A stretch of 64,000 nucleotides of DNA from UBA5543 sp964464965 (lineage in GTDB: Bacteria; Bacteroidota; Bacteroidia; Chitinophagales; Chitinophagaceae), in NCBI GenBank assembly GCA_964464965.1, contig CAYXHM010000008.1, positions 62,001 through 126,000 of the forward strand, written 5' to 3'. Of the stretch, positions 35,208-42,202 are shown piece after piece (positions within the stretch are counted from its first letter, which is position 1; every line of letters begins with the position of its first letter). The notes under the pieces were generated by a model that was given only the letters and a program-made list of their open reading frames with translations, did not search any database and was not told the origin of the DNA. A program made the translations under genes and the position numbers.

Positions 35208-35756
35208 TTAAATCAATGCACGTTTCTTTTCTTTCAGTTGCCTGAAATGTGTAGGTGTGAAACCAGTGACTTTTTTGAATTGTTTAGATAAATGAGATAC
35301 ACTGCTGTATTTTAACTTGTATGCAATCTCTGTAAGATTCAGTTCGTTATATACCAGCAGTTCTTTTGCATTTTCTATTTTGAGCATTATCATGTACTTC
35401 TCAATACTGATGCCTTGTACTTCTGAAAACAGGTTAGACAGGTAGGTATAGTCATAATCCAGTTTTTGACTAAGAAATGCTGAAAAATTTACCAAAGGCG
35501 TTTCTGGCATGTAAATATATTCTGCTATAACGTTTTTTATTTTTTGGATTAACATACTTTTTTTGTCATCCATTAATTCAAGTCCATACCTTAGTATAGC
35601 TACCCGGAACATGTCTATCTGAGTGTCGGAAATATCCTCATACAGTTCAATCTCTCCTAATTTTACTACTGTTTTGGTTAGTTCGAGCCTGGTAAGCTCA
35701 TCTTTAACTACCATAATACAGCGCAGGCAAACCATGTTTCTTATGTACAGTGTCAT
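35208..35756 (-). CDS. AraC-type regulator with N-terminal HMA-like domain
   Basis: 182 residues. The N-terminal ~75 residues resemble a heavy-metal-associated (ferredoxin-like) fold with a CxxC loop (MVCLRCIMVVKDEL) and a second half ending LELMDDKKSMLIQKIKNVI. The rest is an AraC HTH pair: DYTYLSNLFSEVQGISIEKYMI, NLTEIAYKLKYSSVSHLSKQFKKVTGFTP. Proteins of this sort are widespread in Bacteroidota. The CxxC could bind a metal ion or respond to thiol oxidation. Targets are unknown. It lies upstream of, and on the same strand as, the ice-binding gene, so it may control it. Confidence 0.85.
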   Translation of the reverse strand: MTLYIRNMVCLRCIMVVKDELTRLELTKTVVKLGEIELYEDISDTQIDMFRVAILRYGLELMDDKKSMLIQKIKNVIAEYIYMPETPLVNFSAFLSQKLDYDYTYLSNLFSEVQGISIEKYMIMLKIENAKELLVYNELNLTEIAYKLKYSSVSHLSKQFKKVTGFTPTHFRQLKEKKRALI

Positions 35757-36248
35757 TTCCTCTGTTTGTGCGAAAGCAGTTAAACGTTTTTACATGTTCA
35801 TTGGGTATATAGTTTAAAACTTATAAACCCATACTATGCGTGTACCCCTGTTATTACAGGTATTTAATAAATAAATTAACTACTTATGCAACCGTATTGA
35901 TACTTAACCGCATATGGCATTAGCTATATGCATAAGTACCTGTTCTTCTCTACTGTATGATTATGTAAGAATAGGGGAAGGGTCAGATCTTTGAATAATT
36001 GTACTGTAGTACCGCTATATGCAAAAAGGATACCAGAAATGTAAAAGTTGTAAATATTGTTTGTGCAGAAGGTAACATGTGCAGAATTGAGCGTACAGTT
36101 GTTTTTATTATAACACACGTTATATGTATTAAATTATTACAAATCGTTATCCGTGTAATGTTGAGAATAGGGTTATTTACGTCTTGAGAAATTAACCATT
36201 AACCATTACCTTTGCGTAACTTTTTTAACAACCTGCCAACAATTTTCT
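35757..36248. other. 490-base gap between the regulator and the cox cluster
   Basis: AT-rich and without a credible gene; two short overlapping frames on opposite strands (about 35924-36187) have no protein-like features. It contains the cox-cluster promoter near its right end and, on the left, the leader of the AraC-type gene. Confidence 0.6.
36184..36214 (+). promoter_or_regulatory. Promoter of the heme O synthase/cox cluster
   Basis: TTG at 36184-36186, 20 bases, TACCTTTG at 36207-36214, an exact -7 match. The ATG of ctaB is 34 bases downstream. Confidence 0.65.
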
Positions 36249-37148
36249 ATGTTGAGTGAACAGCCGATAAAAGCTAAATGGCATATGATGTTGCTGGGCC
36301 GCACGCGCGACTACAGCATGCTGCTGAAACCTAACCTTAGTTTCATGGTTGTGTTTTCCAGCGTTATAGGCTACCTGCTGGCTCCCGGCATTTCATTTGA
36401 ATGGACCAATGTTGTTATCCTGTTCATAGGTGGTATATTAGTTACCGGCGGTGCCAATACCATCAACCAGGTGCTAGAGCGCGAGGGCGATAAAATGATG
36501 ACCCGTACCCAGAACCGCCCTATACCACAGGGCCGCATCAGTGTGGCAGAAGGCTGGGCGCTTGCCGCAGTAGCGGGCATATCAGGCGCAGGTTTGCTGG
36601 GCTATCATTTCAACCCGCTTACCGGCTGGTTAAGTTTCATCTCCTTATTATTATATGGTTTTGCCTATACGCCTATGAAGCGTATTCACCCCATTGCAGT
36701 GCTGATAGGCGCCATACCCGGTGCTTTGCCTCCGTTGCTGGGTTGGGTAGCCGCTACCGGCAGTATGGGCTTAGGTGGATGGGTATTGTTCCTCATACAG
36801 TTTTTCTGGCAATTCCCCCATTACTGGGCTATAGGCTGGGTTGGGTATGACGAGTACCTGAAGGCCGGTATCAGTATGCTGCCGTCGCAGGAGCGCAGCT
36901 CAAAGTTTACAGCTATACAATGTATGTATTACAGCATTATGCTTATTCCCCTGGCACTGGTACCCCAATATGTGGGTATGACAGGCAACATAGGCACCTG
37001 GCTGATGATACTCTGCGGTGTTATGTACTTTGTAGCTACAGTAGTGTTTTATATTAAAAATGATTATAAGTCTGCCAAGCGTGTAATGTTTGCCTCGTTC
37101 ATATACCTCCCCGTGGTATTGCTGGCACTGCTGTTTGACAAGATGTAA
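36249..37148 (+). CDS. ctaB: Protoheme IX farnesyltransferase (heme O synthase)
   Basis: 299 residues, a normal length. UbiA-type prenyltransferase with about eight to nine membrane helices. The prenyl-diphosphate motif NTINQVLEREGDKMMTRTQN (residues about 75-94) and the second motif YTPMKRIHPIAVLIGAIPGA are clear. It joins a farnesyl group to heme B to make heme O, the precursor of heme A for the oxidase. First gene of a seven-gene run with short gaps: ctaB, two subunit III-like genes, subunit IV, SCO, DUF420, small membrane protein. Confidence 0.95.
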   Translation: MLSEQPIKAKWHMMLLGRTRDYSMLLKPNLSFMVVFSSVIGYLLAPGISFEWTNVVILFIGGILVTGGANTINQVLEREGDKMMTRTQNRPIPQGRISVAEGWALAAVAGISGAGLLGYHFNPLTGWLSFISLLLYGFAYTPMKRIHPIAVLIGAIPGALPPLLGWVAATGSMGLGGWVLFLIQFFWQFPHYWAIGWVGYDEYLKAGISMLPSQERSSKFTAIQCMYYSIMLIPLALVPQYVGMTGNIGTWLMILCGVMYFVATVVFYIKNDYKSAKRVMFASFIYLPVVLLALLFDKM

Positions 37149-37158
37149 AAATAATAGA

Positions 37159-37731
37159 ATGGAAAGTGCAATGGAAGAATCAAGGCCGAGTAGAAGGATG
37201 CACCCGCATAAATTTGCCATGTATGTGGCTATTGGCAGCATAGTCATGATGTTTGCGGGCCTGACCAGCGCCTATATAGTAAGGCATGCACAGGGCAACT
37301 GGGTGTATTTTAAAATGCCGCTCACCTTCTGGATGTCTACAGGTGTAATATTATTGAGCAGTATTACGATGCACATGGGGGTAAAGGCCTTTAAGCAACG
37401 TGCTATGCCCCGTTACAAAACCCTTATCAGCACTACATTGATACTTGGTGTTTTATTCACCATATTGCAGTGGGTAGGCTTTCAGCAATTATATGGTAAC
37501 AATATCAGGGTAGATGGCAACCCCAGCGAGTCTTTTTTGTTTATCATAGCAGGACTGCATTTATTGCACATCCTGGGTGGAATAATTGCATTAATTATTG
37601 TATTTTTCCGCGCATTCAGAACACGTATAAAGGTCTATAACGCTACAGGGTTGGAGATAATGGCCACTTACTGGCACTTTGTAGATATATTGTGGATTTA
37701 TTTATTTGTGTTCTTTCTGGCAAATCAATAA
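37159..37731 (+). CDS. Cytochrome c oxidase subunit III-like protein (first copy)
   Basis: 190 residues from ATG 37159 (MESAMEESRPSRRMHPHKF); ATG 37171 is a possible alternative. It has about five membrane helices and the family signatures FAGLTSAYIVRHAQGNWVYF, GLHLLHILGGIIALI and the end YWHFVDILWIYLFVFFLANQ. In Bacteroidota two subunit III-type proteins are commonly encoded side by side. It begins ten bases after ctaB, in the same operon. Subunits I and II are not in the window. Confidence 0.88.
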   Translation: MESAMEESRPSRRMHPHKFAMYVAIGSIVMMFAGLTSAYIVRHAQGNWVYFKMPLTFWMSTGVILLSSITMHMGVKAFKQRAMPRYKTLISTTLILGVLFTILQWVGFQQLYGNNIRVDGNPSESFLFIIAGLHLLHILGGIIALIIVFFRAFRTRIKVYNATGLEIMATYWHFVDILWIYLFVFFLANQ

Positions 37732-37783
37732 AATTGTTGCGAAATTCGCGTGCGGATTCACAACTTAACTCTTAAAACAATTT

Positions 37784-38536
37784 ATGGCACACTCTACAGC
37801 AGCAACTGTCGAAACTAAACCATGGGGCGGAGGACGCTCTCCCTTTAACGTCAGCTATGGCAAAATGATGATGTGGTTCTTCCTCTTATCAGATGCCTTT
37901 ACATTTGGAGCATTCCTTATTTCTTATGGTACAAAGCGTTTCTTCAGCGCGGTATGGCCAGACCCGAACCATGTGTTCCATGCGTTCCCTTTTGCGGGGC
38001 ACGAAGCGTCATTACCTCTGGTATTTGTGAGCCTGATGACCTTTATACTGATAGCCAGCTCGGTAACAATGGTGCTGGCCGTACACGCCGGCCACTATGG
38101 CGACCGTGATGGTGTTATCAAATGGATGCTTTGGACAATTGTAGGCGGTATATGCTTCCTTGCCTGCCAGGCATGGGAGTGGACGCACCTTGCACAGCTT
38201 AATGGTGGCTTATGGGGTACTTTTACGGATATCAATACTGACCCGGCAATGTACACGAAGTTCTTTGATACCAATAGCGAGGCCTTTAAAGCAGCTAACC
38301 CGGCTGAGCTTACAGAGGCTTCACATAACTTCTTCAACTTCTTCTTTACCATTACGGGTTTCCACGGTTTCCACGTACTAAGTGGTGTTGGCTTCCTTAT
38401 ACTGATACTGGTGAACACAGTAAATGGCACTTACCATAACCGCGGCCATTATGAGATGGTAGAGAAAGTAGGTCTGTACTGGCACTTTGTAGATCTTGTT
38501 TGGGTATTCGTATTCACATGTTTCTATCTTTTGTAA
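37784..38536 (+). CDS. Cytochrome c oxidase subunit III (second copy)
   Basis: 250 residues with about five to seven membrane helices. Family marks are WFFLLSDAFTFGAFLISY, SSVTMVLAVHAGHYGDRDG, CQAWEWTHL, FTITGFHGFHVLSGVGF and the end LYWHFVDLVWVFVFTCFYLL. It is longer than the first copy because of a loop at residues 130-175 (FTDINTDPAMYTKFFDTNSE). It takes part in a heme-copper terminal oxidase in the inner membrane. A 52-base gap separates it from the preceding gene. Confidence 0.93.
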   Translation: MAHSTAATVETKPWGGGRSPFNVSYGKMMMWFFLLSDAFTFGAFLISYGTKRFFSAVWPDPNHVFHAFPFAGHEASLPLVFVSLMTFILIASSVTMVLAVHAGHYGDRDGVIKWMLWTIVGGICFLACQAWEWTHLAQLNGGLWGTFTDINTDPAMYTKFFDTNSEAFKAANPAELTEASHNFFNFFFTITGFHGFHVLSGVGFLILILVNTVNGTYHNRGHYEMVEKVGLYWHFVDLVWVFVFTCFYLL

Positions 38537-38572
38537 TAACAAACTTCACAACCTAACTAATTTTCATAGAAT

Positions 38573-38992
38573 ATGTCAAGTCATAATCACGATACAAACG
38601 ATACAACGCATTACTACGAAGGCGACCAGTCTAAGCTGTACTCAGGCATCATGTCTCACCACGACGACATTAAATCGCCCGAGAGCAAGAAACAACTGAA
38701 ACGTATCACCAAAATACTGATACTGCTTTCTATAATCACTATCGTTGAGGTAGCATTTGGTTTATTGTTTTCATACACAATGCCCCGTGCTATACTGAAC
38801 ACTATATTCCTGGTACTTACACTATTGAAAGCCGGTTATATAGTAGCAGTATTTATGCACCTGGGCGATGAGGTGAAATCATTTATCTGGATAGTCTTGA
38901 TACCGTTGATACTGTTTATATGGTTCATTATAGCCTTCCTGGCAGATGGAGACTTCTGGCTGTGGATGAACGATTCAGCTCAATTGAAATAG
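38573..38992 (+). CDS. Cytochrome c oxidase subunit IV family protein
   Basis: 139 residues: a histidine-rich polar N-terminus (about 60 residues, with HNHDTNDTTHYY) followed by three membrane segments (ILILLSIITIVEVAFGLLF, AILNTIFLVLTLLKAGYIVAVFMHLGDE, FIWIVLIPLILFIWFIIAFLADG). The KAxxVxxxFMHL signature is typical of bacterial subunit IV (COX4_pro). It probably stabilises the oxidase. The gene follows subunit III after 36 bases. Confidence 0.9.
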   Translation: MSSHNHDTNDTTHYYEGDQSKLYSGIMSHHDDIKSPESKKQLKRITKILILLSIITIVEVAFGLLFSYTMPRAILNTIFLVLTLLKAGYIVAVFMHLGDEVKSFIWIVLIPLILFIWFIIAFLADGDFWLWMNDSAQLK

Positions 38993-39030
38993 GTAAGTAT
39001 TTTACCGGTGGTGTATGATTTAATCTGGCG

Positions 39031-39735
39031 ATGTCTAATAAAAATTTGCATAAAAGATTCATAGGAGGTATAGCGGTAGCAATGTTGCTACCGCTATCTT
39101 TTTATATTATAACCAAGGTAATGTCAAAAGACACTATCTTTTTACCGGGCTACTATGTGCCAGATAAGGTAGATACGGTTGTAGAAGAGGGGAAAACCTA
39201 TTATGACACAACTTTTCATAAGGTTGCAGATGTAGCCCTTACCGACCAGTTTGGCAAAACGATATCGCTGAACAATGATTTTGCTGATAAGATACTTGTG
39301 GTCAACTTTTTCTTCAGCACCTGCCCTACAGTGTGCCCAAAGCTTACCCGCCACGTAAAACTCCTGGAAAAAGCATTCCGAAAAAATGATACTACCGTAC
39401 ATCTGGTATCTATAACAGTTGACCCTGCACGAGACTCCTTCCCTGTATTGAGGCAGTATGCAGATGCGAATAATGTTAACCATGACCACTGGACATTTTT
39501 AACAGGCGACCGGCACACTATATACAACTATGCCTATAACGAACTACATGTAGTAATGGGTAAGGGCGGTGAAGGTATTGATGATTTCATCCACACGCAA
39601 AAGCTGGTGTTGCTGGACAAGGAGCGTCATATACGCGGATACTACGACGGCCTTGATACCGCAGAACTGCGCCGTTGTGCAGACGATATCATCCTACTGA
39701 CATTAGAGAAAAAACGTAATAAAAAGCGAAAATAA
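39031..39735 (+). CDS. SCO family copper chaperone
   Basis: 234 residues: one N-terminal membrane anchor (FIGGIAVAMLLPLSFYIIT) and a thioredoxin-like domain. The copper-binding cysteines are in FFFSTCPTVCPKLTRH (CxxxC, about residues 94-98), with the conserved histidine in the C-terminal part (probably within DDFIHTQK). SCO proteins deliver copper to the CuA site of oxidase subunit II. The next gene starts one base after the stop, which fits tight coupling. Confidence 0.92.
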   Translation: MSNKNLHKRFIGGIAVAMLLPLSFYIITKVMSKDTIFLPGYYVPDKVDTVVEEGKTYYDTTFHKVADVALTDQFGKTISLNNDFADKILVVNFFFSTCPTVCPKLTRHVKLLEKAFRKNDTTVHLVSITVDPARDSFPVLRQYADANNVNHDHWTFLTGDRHTIYNYAYNELHVVMGKGGEGIDDFIHTQKLVLLDKERHIRGYYDGLDTAELRRCADDIILLTLEKKRNKKRK

Positions 39736-39736
39736 A

Positions 39737-40288
39737 ATGGCAACATTAGCGCCCATATTAAACAAAAATGACAGGACCGCCCGTGTACTGATATTCACTG
39801 CCTCTTTTGTAGTATTCGCCGCCGTAGCTGTATTGTCGAGGGTCAAATTGGAAGTTGACCCGGGATTTGATATACATATATTTGCAATGATCAATGCAGT
39901 TATCAACTCTATGGTGTCTGTACTATTGGTTGCTGCGCTGATAGCTGTGAAAAGCAGGAAATACATACTGCACAGAAATATAATGTTCACTGCTATCATC
40001 CTTTCTATATTGTTCCTTGTATCGTACATAGCGCACCATTTACTGGCAGGCGATACCATATATGGCGGGGTAGGCAACATCCGCTATTTCTACTACTTTA
40101 TACTTATAACACACATTTTCCTGGCAGCTATCATCCTGCCATTTATACTATATACTGCCTACCGTTCACTTACAGGGGAGTATGAAAAGCATAAAAAACT
40201 GGCCCGGTACACCTGGCCGCTGTGGCTATATGTTAGCGTAACCGGTGTGTTGGTTTACCTGATGATATCACCATATTATTCGGCATAA
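39737..40288 (+). CDS. DUF420 membrane protein (oxidase assembly)
   Basis: 183 residues with five membrane segments and conserved histidines in HRNIMFTAI, YIAHHLLAGD and ILITHIFLAAI, the pattern of DUF420/CtaM-like proteins. Members of this family are needed for activity of some heme-copper oxidases. The start is one base past the SCO stop. Confidence 0.88.
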   Translation: MATLAPILNKNDRTARVLIFTASFVVFAAVAVLSRVKLEVDPGFDIHIFAMINAVINSMVSVLLVAALIAVKSRKYILHRNIMFTAIILSILFLVSYIAHHLLAGDTIYGGVGNIRYFYYFILITHIFLAAIILPFILYTAYRSLTGEYEKHKKLARYTWPLWLYVSVTGVLVYLMISPYYSA

Positions 40289-40305
40289 TATCGTAAATTC
40301 GTGTT

Positions 40306-40524
40306 ATGAGCAAGAAGTTGTTGCTGGTATTTATGTTAAGCTGCGCTGCCCCGGCAGTGTATGCACAGGGCTGCGCAATGTGTACGCAAACTGCCAATCA
40401 GCTGGATAACAAAAGTGCTACCGGCCTTAATGGTGGTATCCTGTACCTGGCTGCATTGCCCCTTACCATAATGGGCACTATCGGTTTTGTATGGTGGAAG
40501 CACAACAAGAGCGCTAATAAATAA
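40306..40524 (+). CDS. Small membrane protein with exported Cys pair
   Basis: 72 residues: signal peptide (MSKKLLLVFMLSCAAPAVYAQ), then GCAMCTQTANQLDNK with a CxxC, then a membrane helix (GGILYLAALPLTIMGTIGFVWW) and a lysine-rich end. I recall similar small proteins at the end of cox clusters in this phylum, but not a named family. The CxxC on the periplasmic side would suit copper or heme handling or a disulfide. It is the last gene of the cox run. Confidence 0.7.
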   Translation: MSKKLLLVFMLSCAAPAVYAQGCAMCTQTANQLDNKSATGLNGGILYLAALPLTIMGTIGFVWWKHNKSANK

Positions 40525-40539
40525 TAACCACTCCGCAAT

Positions 40540-41265
40540 ATGAAACAGCTTATCCGTTTTTCATCCGCCATTTTCGTCCTGGCGGTATTATTACTATTTG
40601 CAGCCTGCAAAGAGAATATTATAAGAGGTAAGGGTGAAACAACCACAAAACAACGGCGGGTGTCAACTTTTGATAAAGTAGTGATAGATATGGCCCTGGA
40701 TGCGACAATAATTGTTGGTGAGCCGAATGGTGTAAGGGTAAAAGCGCAAAATAACCTACATGAACATATCAGGACCGAGGTAAAGAATAATACACTACAT
40801 ATACATCATGACGGCATCATGCTACGGAACGATGATATTGAAGTAGCTATAACCATGCCTGTAATAACAAAACTTGAAATAAAAGGCGCTGCGGATGCAG
40901 ACGTAAAAGGCGACGTTAAAGGAAGCAGGTTTGATCTTGAAGTAAAAGGCGCCTGTGATGTAAACCTTGAAGCCCTGCATGTAGATATGCTTTCCGTAAA
41001 ACTCTCCGGTGCTTCAGAGTTAAATATAGGTAGTGGTTACGCTACACTTGCAGGATATAAAGTAACCGGTGCGGGAGAAATAAATGCCGCCAGGCTGGTT
41101 TCTAAAAAAGTGACTGCAAAGGTATCGGGCGCCAGTGAAATGAGCCTGCATGTAACAGACAGCCTGAGTGCCGACATAGCCGGTGCGGGAGAAATAGATT
41201 ATACCGGCCACCCGCAAATTTCGTCAAAAGTAACAGGTGCCGGCTACCTGAACGACAGGAATTAA
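40540..41265 (+). CDS. DUF2807 (GIN domain) lipoprotein
   Basis: 241 residues. The signal peptide ends LLLFAAC, so the protein is a likely lipoprotein. Mature part has DUF2807 repeats in a beta-helix: FDKVVIDMALDATIIVGEPN, ITKLEIKGAADADVKGDV, VKLSGASELNIGSG, KVTGAGEINAAR, KVSGASEMSL, IAGAGEIDYTG and KVTGAGYLN. The family is common in Bacteroidota; function unknown, possibly adhesive. It starts 15 bases after the cox-run stop and could be read with it, though the role seems unrelated. Confidence 0.88.
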   Translation: MKQLIRFSSAIFVLAVLLLFAACKENIIRGKGETTTKQRRVSTFDKVVIDMALDATIIVGEPNGVRVKAQNNLHEHIRTEVKNNTLHIHHDGIMLRNDDIEVAITMPVITKLEIKGAADADVKGDVKGSRFDLEVKGACDVNLEALHVDMLSVKLSGASELNIGSGYATLAGYKVTGAGEINAARLVSKKVTAKVSGASEMSLHVTDSLSADIAGAGEIDYTGHPQISSKVTGAGYLNDRN

Positions 41266-41317
41266 CAATAACTTACAGGCGAATTTTGTAAATTGTATAT
41301 AACAAAACTACAAGGTT

Positions 41318-41755
41318 ATGTTAGTACAATTTAAAATAGCATTGCTATTGCTTCCCATATTTGCAGTGTTGCAGGTATCTGCGCAGCTAGATAAAATTGA
41401 AGGACTGTGGTATAACCAAGAAAAAACAGCTAAGGTAAAAATATACAAAGCAAAGAACGATAAGTTCTATGGGAAGATACATTGGCTGGAAGAACCTGTG
41501 GTGAATGGCAAAGAACGTACTGACGAAAATAATCCAGACAAAAGCAAGCAGCATGACCCGCTTATCGGCCTGGTTATGCTAAAAGGGTTTGTAAAATCGG
41601 GCACGGATAAGTACGAAGATGGTACCATATATGACCCCAAGAATGGTAAAACCTACTCCTGCGTTATATCACATAAAGGTGATAAACTGGACGTACGCGG
41701 ATATGTAGGCATTGCAATACTGGGCCGTACTACTGTATGGACCAGGACGGAATGA
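41318..41755 (+). CDS. DUF2147 domain-containing exported protein
   Basis: 145 residues. Signal peptide LLLLPIFAVLQVSAQ, then the family pattern: IEGLWYNQEKTAKVKIYKAK, GKIHWLEEP, DPLIGLVMLKGF, DGTIYDPKNGKTYSC and LDVRGYVGIAILGRTTVWTR. DUF2147 proteins have a lipocalin-like barrel and unknown ligands. Its stop abuts that of the convergent lipoprotein gene with no spacer. Confidence 0.92.
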   Translation: MLVQFKIALLLLPIFAVLQVSAQLDKIEGLWYNQEKTAKVKIYKAKNDKFYGKIHWLEEPVVNGKERTDENNPDKSKQHDPLIGLVMLKGFVKSGTDKYEDGTIYDPKNGKTYSCVISHKGDKLDVRGYVGIAILGRTTVWTRTE

Positions 41756-42163
41756 TTACTTAACTACTACGCTGGTCTTACCTGATACTTTATTAATATG
41801 GCAGCAGTCTGCAGATATCGTATATATCTCATTAACAACCATAGCACCGTTGCTGATACCAACGAAACGGAAATCATATTTTTTATTGTACATCCTTGGG
41901 GTATAGCTATCGTCTAATACCACATATGCACCATCCGGCCATGTATCTCCGGTATGGCGTATTGTATCGTTGGTTTGTATATTAATGGTATAATATTCTG
42001 ATAATTTCACAGCATTGCTATCAGCATCCAATACATTCACATTTACTGATGAGAACATCATTGTACAAATAGCTTTTTTACAGTCTTTATCGTCATCACC
42101 TCCTTTGTCGCAAGACAAAAAGAAGACAGTAGCTGCTAATAATAGTACACTGCGCATAAACAT
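41756..42163 (-). CDS. Lipoprotein of unknown function
   Basis: 135 residues. Signal peptide with lipobox VFFLSC, then an Asp/Lys-rich stretch (DKGGDDDKDCKKAIC) of the kind that often follows a lipid-anchored cysteine. The rest is probably all beta, with another cysteine pair at ISADCCHINK. Not recognised as a named family. Its stop is next to that of the DUF2147 gene. It lies 39 bases from the T9SS gene on the same strand. Confidence 0.7.
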   Translation of the reverse strand: MFMRSVLLLAATVFFLSCDKGGDDDKDCKKAICTMMFSSVNVNVLDADSNAVKLSEYYTINIQTNDTIRHTGDTWPDGAYVVLDDSYTPRMYNKKYDFRFVGISNGAMVVNEIYTISADCCHINKVSGKTSVVVK

Positions 42164-42202
42164 ACTTTTAAAACACTACTTGCAATAACAATGCCAGCCT
42201 TG

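Noticed and set aside
35924..36187. Two overlapping frames on opposite strands before the cox cluster
   Set aside because: Low-complexity translations with no family or signal; the cox promoter follows immediately.
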